Shown here: positions 43,564 through 52,485 of the stretch, piece by piece | Layout of the letters: each line of letters starts with the position of its first letter | Position numbering within the stretch: position 1 is the first letter of the stretch | Program-made: the position numbers and the translations under genes | From: an uncultured Bacteroidota bacterium | GTDB lineage: Bacteria; Bacteroidota; Bacteroidia; Chitinophagales; Chitinophagaceae | Direction: 5' to 3' | Assembly: GCA_903819975.1 (NCBI GenBank) | Contig: CAIJFI010000004.1 | Coordinates: 293,768-357,767 of the forward strand | Length of the DNA: 64,000 nucleotides | Notes under the pieces: generated by a model | The model's database searches: none | Told to the model about the DNA's origin: nothing | The model's input: the letters and a program-made list of their open reading frames with translations, nothing else

Positions 43564-43691
43564 GTCGGGAATCCTCTGTAGTAGAAATGGGGACTAGCGA
43601 AAAAAAATCAATAATTGATAATCAAATAATTTCATCCCCACAGGTACTACCCCAAAAGGGTCAAATAACTTAACCTGAGTGGATTCCCGAC
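43564..43691. repeat. Nested inverted-repeat structure (possible ncRNA, origin or transfer site)
   Basis: Outer arms GTCGGGAATCC (43564-43574) and GGATTCCCGAC (43681-43691) are a perfect 11-bp inverted repeat. Inside, GTAGTA/TACTAC (43578, 43645) and TGGGGA/TCCCCA (43588, 43635) pair in register around 4-nt internal loops, and the centre has the palindrome ATCAATAATTGAT at 43607. It starts 14 bp after the primase-like gene and no T run follows. Together with the operator at 43776 it fills the 321-bp gap. Confidence 0.65.
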
Positions 43692-43775
43692 CAAGTTGTT
43701 AAATATACTTGTGTAACTTAATCCAGAAACAAAACCCCTTAGAATAGTCTTAAAATAGGATTAATTAATACAATA

Positions 43776-43794
43776 ATTGACTTTAATTGTCAAT
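43776..43794. promoter_or_regulatory. Dyad ATTGAC-N7-GTCAAT, candidate operator for the XRE regulator
   Basis: A perfect 6-bp inverted repeat with a 7-bp spacer, 76 bp upstream of the small XRE gene that begins the restriction-type operon. The spacing is suitable for a dimeric XRE protein. Confidence 0.5.
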
Positions 43795-43870
43795 CAAATT
43801 ATAATTAATGGTAATAAATGAAATCAAATATTGCTTAACTTGAGCATCAATCCTAATAGATAGAATTTAG

Positions 43871-44065
43871 ATGAAGAAAATACTAAGATTAGATGAAGTT
43901 CTTAAAGAAAAACATATTCAACAGAAAGACTTAGCCCAAAGGTTAGGTGTAAGTAAGGTGAGTGTTTCATATTGGTGTAATAATCAAACTAATCCAAGTA
44001 TTGATACTCTATTGAATATTGCAAAGGAATTAAATGTGAAAATATCCGAATTAATTAACGAATAA
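43871..44065 (+). CDS. XRE-family regulator, C-protein-like
   Basis: 64 residues, a single HTH: KEKHIQQKDLAQRLGVSKVS, VSYWCNNQTNPSIDTLLNIA, KELNVKISELI. The size and position, first gene 12 bp before a nuclease gene in a methyltransferase/nuclease operon, match controller (C) proteins of restriction-modification systems, which delay nuclease expression. A dyad lies upstream at 43776. Confidence 0.85.
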   Translation: MKKILRLDEVLKEKHIQQKDLAQRLGVSKVSVSYWCNNQTNPSIDTLLNIAKELNVKISELINE

Positions 44066-44077
44066 CAAGTAAACAAA

Positions 44078-45430
44078 ATGGAAGATCAATACTTATCACA
44101 TGATGAAGAACTTGAAATAGACGAAATTGGAGAAGATGATGTAGAATTAGATATTGAGGTAGGCCAAAGAAAAATCATTTGGCAAGCTAAAGATTTCTCA
44201 ATTCGTGAGTTTTTAACGATGAAAAATGATGGTGAATTAGTACTTCAGCCGCAATATCAAAGAAATTTTGTTGCAACTGATTTAATCGCAAGTAAACTTA
44301 TTGAATCAATACTACTTGATGTGCCAATCCCTGTTGTTTATTTAGCAGAGGAGCAAGATGGTAGCTATTCAGTCATTGATGGTCAACAACGATTGACTTC
44401 ATTTCTATCATTTCTAGAAGGGAAATTTCCTGATACTAGACCTTTTAAATTATCGGGATTAAAAGTACTACCTGAACTGAATCGTAAATTGTTTACTGAC
44501 CTAGATAGTGAATTACAAAAGAAAATAAGAAGTACTACAATACACTCTATTATTATCAAAAAAGAGTCAAATCCTGATATCAAATTTGAAATATTTGAAA
44601 GATTAAATACAGGTTCAACTAAGCTAAACGAAGACGAAATTAGAAATACAGTATATAGAGGCCCTTATATTGATTTACTTTCAGAATTAAGTGAAAATTC
44701 AGTTTTTCATGGTTTAATTAAAAAAGATAATTTCAAAAGAAGGATGATTTATAGAGGAATGATTTTAAGATTTTTTGCATTGTCTGAAAAATCTTACTTA
44801 AACTATAAAGCTTCAATGAAACAGTTTTCAAACAAAGAGTTGAGAGATAATAGAGATCTATCTTCAGCCAAGGCCAAAGAATATAAATTAAGATTTGAGC
44901 ATTGTTTAGATTTGGTAAAAGTGGTTTTTGGTGATATGGCATTTAGAAGATACAAGGCTGGAAGTGAGAATGAACCAGGAAAATGGGCAGATACACAAAT
45001 AAACATGGCACTTTATGATATCCAAATGGTTGGATTTGTAAACTATAGTAAAAATGAAGTACTTGCAAAAGCTGATTTAATTAGAGAAGGACTTATTGAT
45101 TTGATGATTAATAATCAAAAGTTCAATGAACAGTTAATATGGCAAACATCAGATGCAGAGGTCTTAAAGAAAAGATTTAGAACGTACATGGATATGTTAG
45201 AAAGTATTATTGGCGATCCTAGTTATGCTATGCGAAATTTCCCGTTTTCAATTAAAGAAGAGTTATTCAAAGAGAATCCATATTGTGCAATATCAGGCCA
45301 GAAGATTTTGGCAATTGAAGATTCTGAAGTTGATCATATTGTCCCTTATTCAAAAGGAGGTAAGACTGAAAAGTCAAACGCTCAATTAGTTCTTAGGTAT
45401 TTTAATAGAGCAAAAAGTAATAAATTATAA
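44078..45430 (+). CDS. DUF262-HNH nuclease (GmrSD-like)
   Basis: 450 residues. The N-terminal DUF262 (ParB/sulfiredoxin-like NTPase) shows PQYQRNFVATDLIASKLIES and IDGQQRLTSFLSF (about 98-110). A helical middle domain follows. The C-terminus is a His-Me finger: CAISGQKI, EVDHIVPYSKGG (about 416) and NAQLVLRYFNRAKSNK. DUF262-HNH proteins include GmrSD-type modification-dependent nucleases. The middle helical domain is shorter than in fused GmrSD. Tightly spaced within the operon (12 bp and 24 bp gaps). Confidence 0.85.
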   Translation: MEDQYLSHDEELEIDEIGEDDVELDIEVGQRKIIWQAKDFSIREFLTMKNDGELVLQPQYQRNFVATDLIASKLIESILLDVPIPVVYLAEEQDGSYSVIDGQQRLTSFLSFLEGKFPDTRPFKLSGLKVLPELNRKLFTDLDSELQKKIRSTTIHSIIIKKESNPDIKFEIFERLNTGSTKLNEDEIRNTVYRGPYIDLLSELSENSVFHGLIKKDNFKRRMIYRGMILRFFALSEKSYLNYKASMKQFSNKELRDNRDLSSAKAKEYKLRFEHCLDLVKVVFGDMAFRRYKAGSENEPGKWADTQINMALYDIQMVGFVNYSKNEVLAKADLIREGLIDLMINNQKFNEQLIWQTSDAEVLKKRFRTYMDMLESIIGDPSYAMRNFPFSIKEELFKENPYCAISGQKILAIEDSEVDHIVPYSKGGKTEKSNAQLVLRYFNRAKSNKL

Positions 45431-45454
45431 ATAAAGTGATTAAGAATTGATTAG

Positions 45455-48223
45455 ATGAATATATCTCAAATTGAAAATAATATAAAGTCAGTTTTTCAGA
45501 ATATCATTAATGATTCATTCATTTATGACTTCTTATTGGCATTCAATATACCAAAAGCAAGTATTAAGAAGTTAAAAGATGGGGGGACCAACTTGTCCAA
45601 ACAAGAAGGTGAAATTTTATGGAAAAAAAAGCTTTTCTATCAGATTGAATTAGTCAAGGATTTACATGAATTAATTGATAGTATAAGGGGCGAGGAAAGA
45701 GTTATGAAACATACCCCTAGGTTTATTATTGTAACCAACTTTGAAACATTTCTATCATTTGATACAACAACTCTTGAATCTTTAGATATACCATTTTTAG
45801 ATTTACCAAAACATTTTGATTTTTTTCTTCCATTGGCAGGAATGGAAAAGGCCCAACATCAGTTTGAGAATCCTGCGGATGTAAAGGCTGCTGAAAGAAT
45901 GGGTAAGCTGTATGATGAGATTAAGAAAGATAACGCAACAGAAACTCAAGATGAAGTTCATAGTCTAAATGTGTTCCTTACAAGATTGCTATTTTGCTTT
46001 TTTGCTGAGGATACAAACATATTTGAAGACGGACAGTTTACTGGAAGTATATCAAGTCATACTCAACAAGAAGGAAGCGATTTAAATTCCTATTTTGAAA
46101 GGTTATTTGAGGTAATGAATACACCTAAAGATGAAAGAGGTGATATTCCTGAATATCTTAATGCTTTTCCATATGTAAATGGGGGTTTGTTTAGAGATTA
46201 CCATCAGGTACCTAGTTTTAGTAGAAGAAGTCGTCAAATTATAATAGAAAGCGGTGAATTAGATTGGAGTGCTATCAATCCAGATATTTTCGGCTCAATG
46301 ATTCAGGCAGTCATTACACCTGAGCACAGAGGAGGATTAGGAATGCATTACACTAGTGTACCAAACATAATGAAAGTAATAGAACCTCTTTTTTTAAATG
46401 AATTGAATGATGATTTTGAAAAGTCAAAATATGAACCAAAGAAATTATACATTTTACTTGAAAGACTTGGAAGGATAAAAATATTTGATCCCGCTTGCGG
46501 TTCAGGAAATTTTTTAATTATTGCGTATAAAGAGTTAAGACAATTAGAAATAAAAATACTTAATCAATTAAAAGAATTACAATCATTTGCATCTGGTTTT
46601 GAACCGAAACAATTAGAACTTATTCCAAAGCAGCAATTAACACTTGCAGCTTCATTTCAAATTCAAATGTTCTCAAGGGTTGAATTATCACAATTTTATG
46701 GAATTGAATTAGATGATTTCGCACACGAAGTTGCGATATTGTCTTTATGGTTAGCACAGCATCAAATGAATGTTAAGTTTAAAGAATTATTTGGTGCAGG
46801 AAATCCAACTTTGCCACTTCAAAATGGCGGCAATATCATACATGGAAATGCGACAAGATTAGATTGGGAGGAAGTTTGTCCAAAGAATAATGGAGATGAG
46901 ATTTATATACTTGGGAATCCACCATATTTAGGTGGTAAGAATCAATCAAAAGAACAAAAGATTGATATGGATATTTCTTTTGATGGCGAAAAAAAAATTG
47001 GTGAATTAGACTATATTTCATGTTGGTTTTATTTAGCATCAAAATATTTGACAAAAAAAATAAATTTCTCGTTTGTTACAACAAATTCTATTTGTCAAGG
47101 ATCACAAGTACAACAACTTTGGCCACATATATTTAAAAAGGAATTAGAAATTTCATTTGCATACAAGCCTTTTAAATGGACTAATAACGCAAAAGATAAA
47201 GCAGGGGTAGTATGTACAATAATTGGAGTAAGGAAGAAGAGTAATGAACCAAAATACATATTTGACAATACTCATAAAACACTCGTTAATAATATTAGTC
47301 CTTATCTAGTTCAAGGGAAGGATGTAATTGTTTTCCAAAATTTAAAACCTATTTCATCTTTACCTCCAATAATTACAGGTAATAGTCCATATGATGGCGG
47401 TAATCTTTTATTAGAGAAGGAGGATTTGAATACTCTAATAACTAATAATCCAGAAGCAAAGAAATTTATAAAAAAAATTCACGGGTCTCATGATTATTTA
47501 AACGGTGAAGAAAGATGGTGTTTATGGATTGAAAATAATTCATTAACAGAAGCTAATAATATTCCTTTTATTGCTGAAAGAATTAAAAAAACGTATGAAT
47601 TTAGAATCAATGGAGGAGATGTCGCAAGAGGAATTTCAGATAAGCCACATCAGTTCCGTTATACTCATATGGCAAAGGAAAAACTAATAATAATTCCAAG
47701 AGTTTCATCTGAAAGAAGGAAATATATTCCTTTTGGTTTCTTAGATTCTTCTTATATTATTTCTGATTCTGCTCAAGCAATATATGATCCAGAATCCTAT
47801 ATCTTGGGTGTTATTTTATCACTTATGCATATGATTTGGGTTAAAAATACTGGAGGGTATTTAGGAACTAGTATACGATATTCTTCTGCGCTTTGCTATA
47901 ATACTTTTCCTTTTCCTAATATTTCAATAATTCAAAAACAAGAAATTGAAAAACTGGTTTTTATTATTTTAAATGTAAGAGAAAAGTATTCAGAAAAAAC
48001 TCTTGCCCAACTATATGATCCTGAAAAAATGCCAATTGAATTAAAAGAAGCTCATCATCAATTAGATTTTGCAATTGAAAAATGTTATCGTTTGAAACCT
48101 TTTGAATCAGATGATGAGCGATTAGAATTTCTCTTCAAATTATATGAACAAATGATTGAAGACGAGAAATCAAAAGGAACACTTTTTGAAGTTGAATCAA
48201 AGCCAAAAAAGAAAAAGAAATAA
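45455..48223 (+). CDS. MmeI-like DNA methyltransferase without recognisable nuclease domain
   Basis: 922 residues of the MmeI/type IIL architecture: N-terminal helical region, methyltransferase with FDPACGSGNFLIIAYKE (about 345) and catalytic ILGNPPYLGG (about 487), a target-recognition region, and a C-terminal helical domain. In typical MmeI proteins a PD-(D/E)xK nuclease lies near residue 70-80; here ILWKKKLFYQIELVKDLHEL passes straight into PRFIIVTNFETFLSFD, so that nuclease appears deleted. NPPY favours adenine methylation. The next gene starts 2 bp after its stop. Confidence 0.87.
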   Translation: MNISQIENNIKSVFQNIINDSFIYDFLLAFNIPKASIKKLKDGGTNLSKQEGEILWKKKLFYQIELVKDLHELIDSIRGEERVMKHTPRFIIVTNFETFLSFDTTTLESLDIPFLDLPKHFDFFLPLAGMEKAQHQFENPADVKAAERMGKLYDEIKKDNATETQDEVHSLNVFLTRLLFCFFAEDTNIFEDGQFTGSISSHTQQEGSDLNSYFERLFEVMNTPKDERGDIPEYLNAFPYVNGGLFRDYHQVPSFSRRSRQIIIESGELDWSAINPDIFGSMIQAVITPEHRGGLGMHYTSVPNIMKVIEPLFLNELNDDFEKSKYEPKKLYILLERLGRIKIFDPACGSGNFLIIAYKELRQLEIKILNQLKELQSFASGFEPKQLELIPKQQLTLAASFQIQMFSRVELSQFYGIELDDFAHEVAILSLWLAQHQMNVKFKELFGAGNPTLPLQNGGNIIHGNATRLDWEEVCPKNNGDEIYILGNPPYLGGKNQSKEQKIDMDISFDGEKKIGELDYISCWFYLASKYLTKKINFSFVTTNSICQGSQVQQLWPHIFKKELEISFAYKPFKWTNNAKDKAGVVCTIIGVRKKSNEPKYIFDNTHKTLVNNISPYLVQGKDVIVFQNLKPISSLPPIITGNSPYDGGNLLLEKEDLNTLITNNPEAKKFIKKIHGSHDYLNGEERWCLWIENNSLTEANNIPFIAERIKKTYEFRINGGDVARGISDKPHQFRYTHMAKEKLIIIPRVSSERRKYIPFGFLDSSYIISDSAQAIYDPESYILGVILSLMHMIWVKNTGGYLGTSIRYSSALCYNTFPFPNISIIQKQEIEKLVFIILNVREKYSEKTLAQLYDPEKMPIELKEAHHQLDFAIEKCYRLKPFESDDERLEFLFKLYEQMIEDEKSKGTLFEVESKPKKKKK

Positions 48224-48225
48224 CC

Positions 48226-50163
48226 ATGCCCGATATTGTACATGTAACCTACTCACAAACAGGTCAAAGTTCAAAAATCAATGAACTTGGAATGCGAGAA
48301 ATGCAACAGAAAGCCTACCAAGCAAGAGATGCTCAATATTTGTTATTGAAAGCACCCCCTGCTTCAGGTAAGTCACGTGCTTTGATGTTTATTGCATTAG
48401 ATAAATTGTATAACCAGGGTATTAAGAAAGTCATTGTTTCGGTACCTGAAAAGTCTATTGGTGGTTCATTTAGATCAACTAATTTGAAGGAATCAGGTTT
48501 TTTTACTGACTGGGATCTTAATGATAATTATAATTTGTGTACCCCTGGAAATGATGGTAGTAAAAGTAAAGTTCAATCTTTCAAAAATTTTTTGGAAAAT
48601 GATGAAAAAATATTGATTTGTACACATGCAACCTTAAGATTTGCATTTGAAGAGTTAGATGAATCAAAATTTAATAACACTTTATTAGCAATAGATGAAT
48701 TTCATCATCTGTCTGCTGATGGTGATAGTAGACTAGGTGAATTGCTTAGAAGCATAATGCAAAAATCTAACGCTCATATCATGGCGATGACAGGTTCCTA
48801 CTTTAGAGGAGATAGTGTGCCCGTTTTAAATCCTCAAGATGAAGCTAAATTTACTAAGGTTACATATAATTATTATGAACAATTAAACGGATATACCTAT
48901 TTAAAATCATTAGGTATTGGATATCACTTTTATCAAGGAAAGTATACAAGTGCAATACTTGATATTTTAGATACAGATAAGAAAACAATAATTCATATTC
49001 CACACCCGAATTCGGGTGAATCAACAAAAGATAAACATCAAGAGGTGGATACTATACTTGATGCTATTGGAGATATCGTAAAGGTTGATTCTGAAACTGG
49101 TATTATATACTTAAAACGAAGTACTGATGGCAAAATTTTAAAAATTGCTGATTTGGTTGATGATACAAATCAAAAAGATAGAGATAAGATATTAGAATAT
49201 CTGAGAAATATCAAATCCGTAGATGACATGGATTTAATTATTGCTATTGGTATGGCTAAGGAAGGATTTGATTGGCCATATTGCGAACATGCCTTAACAA
49301 TTGGATATAGGGGATCTTTAACAGAGATAATACAAATTATAGGTAGATGTACAAGAGATAGTAATAATAAAACACATGCTCAGTTCACTAATTTAATTGC
49401 TCAACCAGATGCTGCAGATGACTTGGTAAGACTTTCAGTAAATAATATGTTAAAGGCTATTACAGCTTCTTTATTAATGGAACAAGTTATTGCTCCAAAT
49501 TTTAAATTCAAGACAAAGCTTAGTGATGACGATAAGGCTGAACCTGGAGAAGTTAAAATTAGAGGATTTAAAACACCTTCAACCAAAAGAGTAAGAGATA
49601 TAGTTGAGTCTGATCTAAATGACTTAAAAGCCACAATATTACAGGATGATAGAATGCAGAAAGCTATGCCAGGCAACTTTGATCCTGAAGTTATAAATAA
49701 GGTGTTAATTCCAAAAATTATCCAAATAAAATATCCAGAATTAACTGAAGAAGAGGTGGAAGAAGTTCGCCAGTATGTAGTTGTAGACTCAGTTATAAAA
49801 AGTGGAGAGATTAAAGAAGTTGGAGATAAGAGATTTATTAGAATGGCTGGCCAGTTCGTTAATATAGATGAGTTGGATATTGATTTAATTGACAGAATTA
49901 ACCCATTTCAGAAAGCGTTTGAAATATTATCAAAAGATGTAAATACTAAGGTGCTAAAAGTAATTCAGGATGTTATTGCATCTACAAGAATACAAATGAC
50001 ACTTGAAGAAGCATATCTTTTATGGCCCAAAATAAAAGAGTTTGCTACCCAAAATAAAAGAGAACCAAATGTTCACTCAACTGATTCAATTGAAGTTAGA
50101 TTAGCTGAAGCTTTAATTTATATAAAGGAACAAAAACGACAAGCAGCAAATGGACAGAAATAA
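48226..50163 (+). CDS. Superfamily 2 DEAD/DEAH-type helicase
   Basis: 645 residues. Walker A is APPASGKS (43-50), motif II AIDEFHHLS (about 155), motif III AMTGSYFRG, and the second RecA domain has GMAKEGFDWPYCEHAL and IIQIIGRCTRD (about 368). This is a type III/I restriction-like translocase arrangement. The C-terminal tail (TQNKREPN...EVRLAEALIYIKEQ) is similar to the N-terminal region of the next protein. It overlaps the GIY-YIG gene by 14 bp, so translation is coupled. Confidence 0.88.
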   Translation: MPDIVHVTYSQTGQSSKINELGMREMQQKAYQARDAQYLLLKAPPASGKSRALMFIALDKLYNQGIKKVIVSVPEKSIGGSFRSTNLKESGFFTDWDLNDNYNLCTPGNDGSKSKVQSFKNFLENDEKILICTHATLRFAFEELDESKFNNTLLAIDEFHHLSADGDSRLGELLRSIMQKSNAHIMAMTGSYFRGDSVPVLNPQDEAKFTKVTYNYYEQLNGYTYLKSLGIGYHFYQGKYTSAILDILDTDKKTIIHIPHPNSGESTKDKHQEVDTILDAIGDIVKVDSETGIIYLKRSTDGKILKIADLVDDTNQKDRDKILEYLRNIKSVDDMDLIIAIGMAKEGFDWPYCEHALTIGYRGSLTEIIQIIGRCTRDSNNKTHAQFTNLIAQPDAADDLVRLSVNNMLKAITASLLMEQVIAPNFKFKTKLSDDDKAEPGEVKIRGFKTPSTKRVRDIVESDLNDLKATILQDDRMQKAMPGNFDPEVINKVLIPKIIQIKYPELTEEEVEEVRQYVVVDSVIKSGEIKEVGDKRFIRMAGQFVNIDELDIDLIDRINPFQKAFEILSKDVNTKVLKVIQDVIASTRIQMTLEEAYLLWPKIKEFATQNKREPNVHSTDSIEVRLAEALIYIKEQKRQAANGQK

Positions 50164-51346
50164 GCTACTTAATGAAATATTTGATTCCGATGAATTAGGT
50201 TTATTAAATATCAAACCATCGTCATCTCCTGTAAGAAATGAGGATGAGAGACTAGTTGCTTCTTTTTCTGAAATCAATCTTTTTTACGAGAGAAACAACC
50301 GAGAACCTGAATACGAAGAAGATGATGTTTTTGAGCTTCAACTTTATTCTAGGCTTAAATCAATTAGAGAGAATTCCATTAAGTCTGAAATGCTAAAAGA
50401 GCATGATATTTATGGATTGCTGAATAATTCCTCAAAACCAATAACATCTCTTGAAGATATTTTCAATGATGATTCTTTAGGCCTTTTAAATGATGATGAT
50501 ACTGGCTTATTTGATCTAAAAAATGTTCAAAAATTTAAAGATAGAGAAAGTACAGATTTTGTAGCTAGAAGAAGGCCTTGTAAGGATTTCCATCTATTTG
50601 AATCCAAATTCAAAGAGGTGCAATCTGACATAAAGAATGGGAAAAGAACGATAGTAGATTTTAAAATTGACAACCTAAGAGAAGGAACTTATTATATACA
50701 TAATGGTGTTTTATTTTTTGTTGAAAAGATAGAAATAACTAAGAAAGACCATTACAAAGAAGATGGTACAAGAGTTCGTGAAGATGGAAGAACTAGATGT
50801 ATTTTTGAGAATGGAACTGAATCAAATATGCTAAAGCGTTCAGTAGAGAAAATTTTATATGTCAATGGTAAGGTTGTATCACATAATAAGGAAAGATCCA
50901 ACGAAGAGTTTTTAGAGAAATTTAGTGACGTAAATGAGGAGGATCAAGCTGCAGGTCACATCTACATACTTAGATCAAAAAGTGAAAAACAAGAAATTAA
51001 AGAGATAAATAATTTATTTAAGATAGGATTTTCAAAATCATCAGTTGAGGAACGAATTAAAAATGCTAACCAAGAACCAACATATTTGATGGCAGATGTT
51101 AGAATAGTAATGGCTTATCAGTGCTATAATATGAATCCACAAAAGCTAGAACAATTATTACATGGATTTTTTGGTAAGTCATGTTTAAATATTGATGTAT
51201 TTGATAAGAATGGGAATAGACACACACCAAGAGAATGGTTCATAGCACCACTAAATGTTATTGAAGAAGCAATACAATATATTATAGCAGGAAGTATCAT
51301 TCATTATAGATATGATGAGGTTAATGAAGAAATAATTGAAAAATAG
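50150..51346 (+). CDS. GIY-YIG nuclease (T5orf172 type)
   Basis: 398 residues. The C-terminal nuclease reads GHIYILRSKSEKQ (about 269), LFKIGFSKSSVEERI and PQKLEQLLHGFF, supplying the GIY/YIG strands, the Arg and the metal-binding Glu. The N-terminal region has a repeated short motif (IFDSDELGLLN, IFNDDSLGLLN) and FYERNNREPE...LYSRLKSIREN, which resembles the helicase C-terminus. Probably the cleavage subunit of the helicase complex. It overlaps the helicase gene and sits 8 bp before the HNH gene. Confidence 0.85.
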   Translation: MDRNKLLNEIFDSDELGLLNIKPSSSPVRNEDERLVASFSEINLFYERNNREPEYEEDDVFELQLYSRLKSIRENSIKSEMLKEHDIYGLLNNSSKPITSLEDIFNDDSLGLLNDDDTGLFDLKNVQKFKDRESTDFVARRRPCKDFHLFESKFKEVQSDIKNGKRTIVDFKIDNLREGTYYIHNGVLFFVEKIEITKKDHYKEDGTRVREDGRTRCIFENGTESNMLKRSVEKILYVNGKVVSHNKERSNEEFLEKFSDVNEEDQAAGHIYILRSKSEKQEIKEINNLFKIGFSKSSVEERIKNANQEPTYLMADVRIVMAYQCYNMNPQKLEQLLHGFFGKSCLNIDVFDKNGNRHTPREWFIAPLNVIEEAIQYIIAGSIIHYRYDEVNEEIIEK

Positions 51347-51354
51347 TTTAATTA

Positions 51355-52236
51355 ATGATTCAGTCCCCATTTATACCAAATCAGTTATACAAAAGGTCAT
51401 TAATACATGATGAGCTTGGTGGTAATAGACAAGGTGGGATTTCTCCTTCAGCTAAAGTCCCTTATATATTTATTTTTTCTGGTAAATCAGGTGCGCAATA
51501 TGGTTACCGAGATGGATGGGATAATCATAACATATTCAGTTATACAGGTGAAGGTCAAGAAGGAGATATGCAGTTCATTAAAGGTAATTTAGCATTGAAA
51601 GAACATTTAAACAGGGGGAAAAGAGTATTCTTATTTGAAATTGAAGGAGGAGGTTTGGTAAAGTTTATCTCAGAAATGGAGTTTTATGATGCCGACTATT
51701 TTGAGACACCAGATAAGAATGGGAGTAATCGGATTGGAATTAGATTCTTTCTTAAACGAATTGGCGTCTCAATACCAGTTAAACCCGATCAATTTACTTT
51801 ACTTCCATTGAATCAAGATCCCCATAAGATATTAGAACTAAATTTACCTACAGTTACAGAGAGATCAGGTTTAGTAACTTCTAGAGTTGGACAGGGTGCG
51901 TATAGAAAAAGAATAATACATAGATGGGAGTATAAATGTGCTGTTACAGACTTTACTAAACTAGACATTCTAATTGCTTCACATATTGTTCCATGGTCAA
52001 AATCAACAGATCAAGAAAGATTAGATGTAAATAATGGATTACTTCTTTCTCCTACTTATGATGCACTCTTTGATAAACATTTAATAACTTTTGATAATAA
52101 TGGTAAAATACAATTATCTGATCAAATTGAATTTTCTGCATATCAAAAAATTGGAGTTACTGGGAAAGAACAAATACATGATTTAAGTATGTATAATGTT
52201 CAATATCTTGACCGGCATAATCAGATTTTTCAATAA
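51355..52236 (+). CDS. HNH nuclease with probable SRA-like (ScoMcrA-type) reader domain
   Basis: 293 residues. The N-terminal half (YKRSLIHDELGGNRQGGISP, GYRDGW, YTGEGQEGDMQFIKGN, VFLFEIEGG) is the domain that precedes HNH in many putative modification-dependent nucleases and resembles the SRA-like domain of ScoMcrA. The C-terminal HNH reads CAVTDFTKLDILIASHIVPW (His near 209) and NGLLLSPTYDALFDKHLITF (HNH_2 type). So it may cut DNA with a recognised base modification. Last gene of the operon. The reader assignment is from pattern memory and less certain than the HNH. Confidence 0.8.
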   Translation: MIQSPFIPNQLYKRSLIHDELGGNRQGGISPSAKVPYIFIFSGKSGAQYGYRDGWDNHNIFSYTGEGQEGDMQFIKGNLALKEHLNRGKRVFLFEIEGGGLVKFISEMEFYDADYFETPDKNGSNRIGIRFFLKRIGVSIPVKPDQFTLLPLNQDPHKILELNLPTVTERSGLVTSRVGQGAYRKRIIHRWEYKCAVTDFTKLDILIASHIVPWSKSTDQERLDVNNGLLLSPTYDALFDKHLITFDNNGKIQLSDQIEFSAYQKIGVTGKEQIHDLSMYNVQYLDRHNQIFQ

Positions 52237-52485
52237 TTTTTTGTCGTATTAATTTAAGAACAATTTTAAGATGTCACATAAATATTTACGACTAATTCAG
52301 GGATAAAATCCCCATTATTATATATCCTATCTCAATTTATTGATTTTAAAAAGTTCAATATCCCACATAAAAATACGATAGGCTATATTAACGAAATATT
52401 GACCCTTTCGTCAATACCGTCCCATTTTTTCAAAATTTTATATACCTGTAATACATTCTTGTGATATTTATTAATAAAGAATATC

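Noticed and set aside
43470..43673. Rightward frame of 67 codons overlapping the primase-like gene end
   Set aside because: It shadows the real gene in another frame and then runs through the inverted-repeat structure.
43564..43691. Retron-type msr-msd RNA
   Set aside because: No reverse transcriptase gene is visible in the window, and the conserved branching-G context cannot be identified.
43871..52236. Assignment of the restriction operon to DISARM or BREX
   Set aside because: No DUF1998, PLD-type, PglZ, BrxL or BrxA-like protein is present; only helicase and methyltransferase are shared with those systems.
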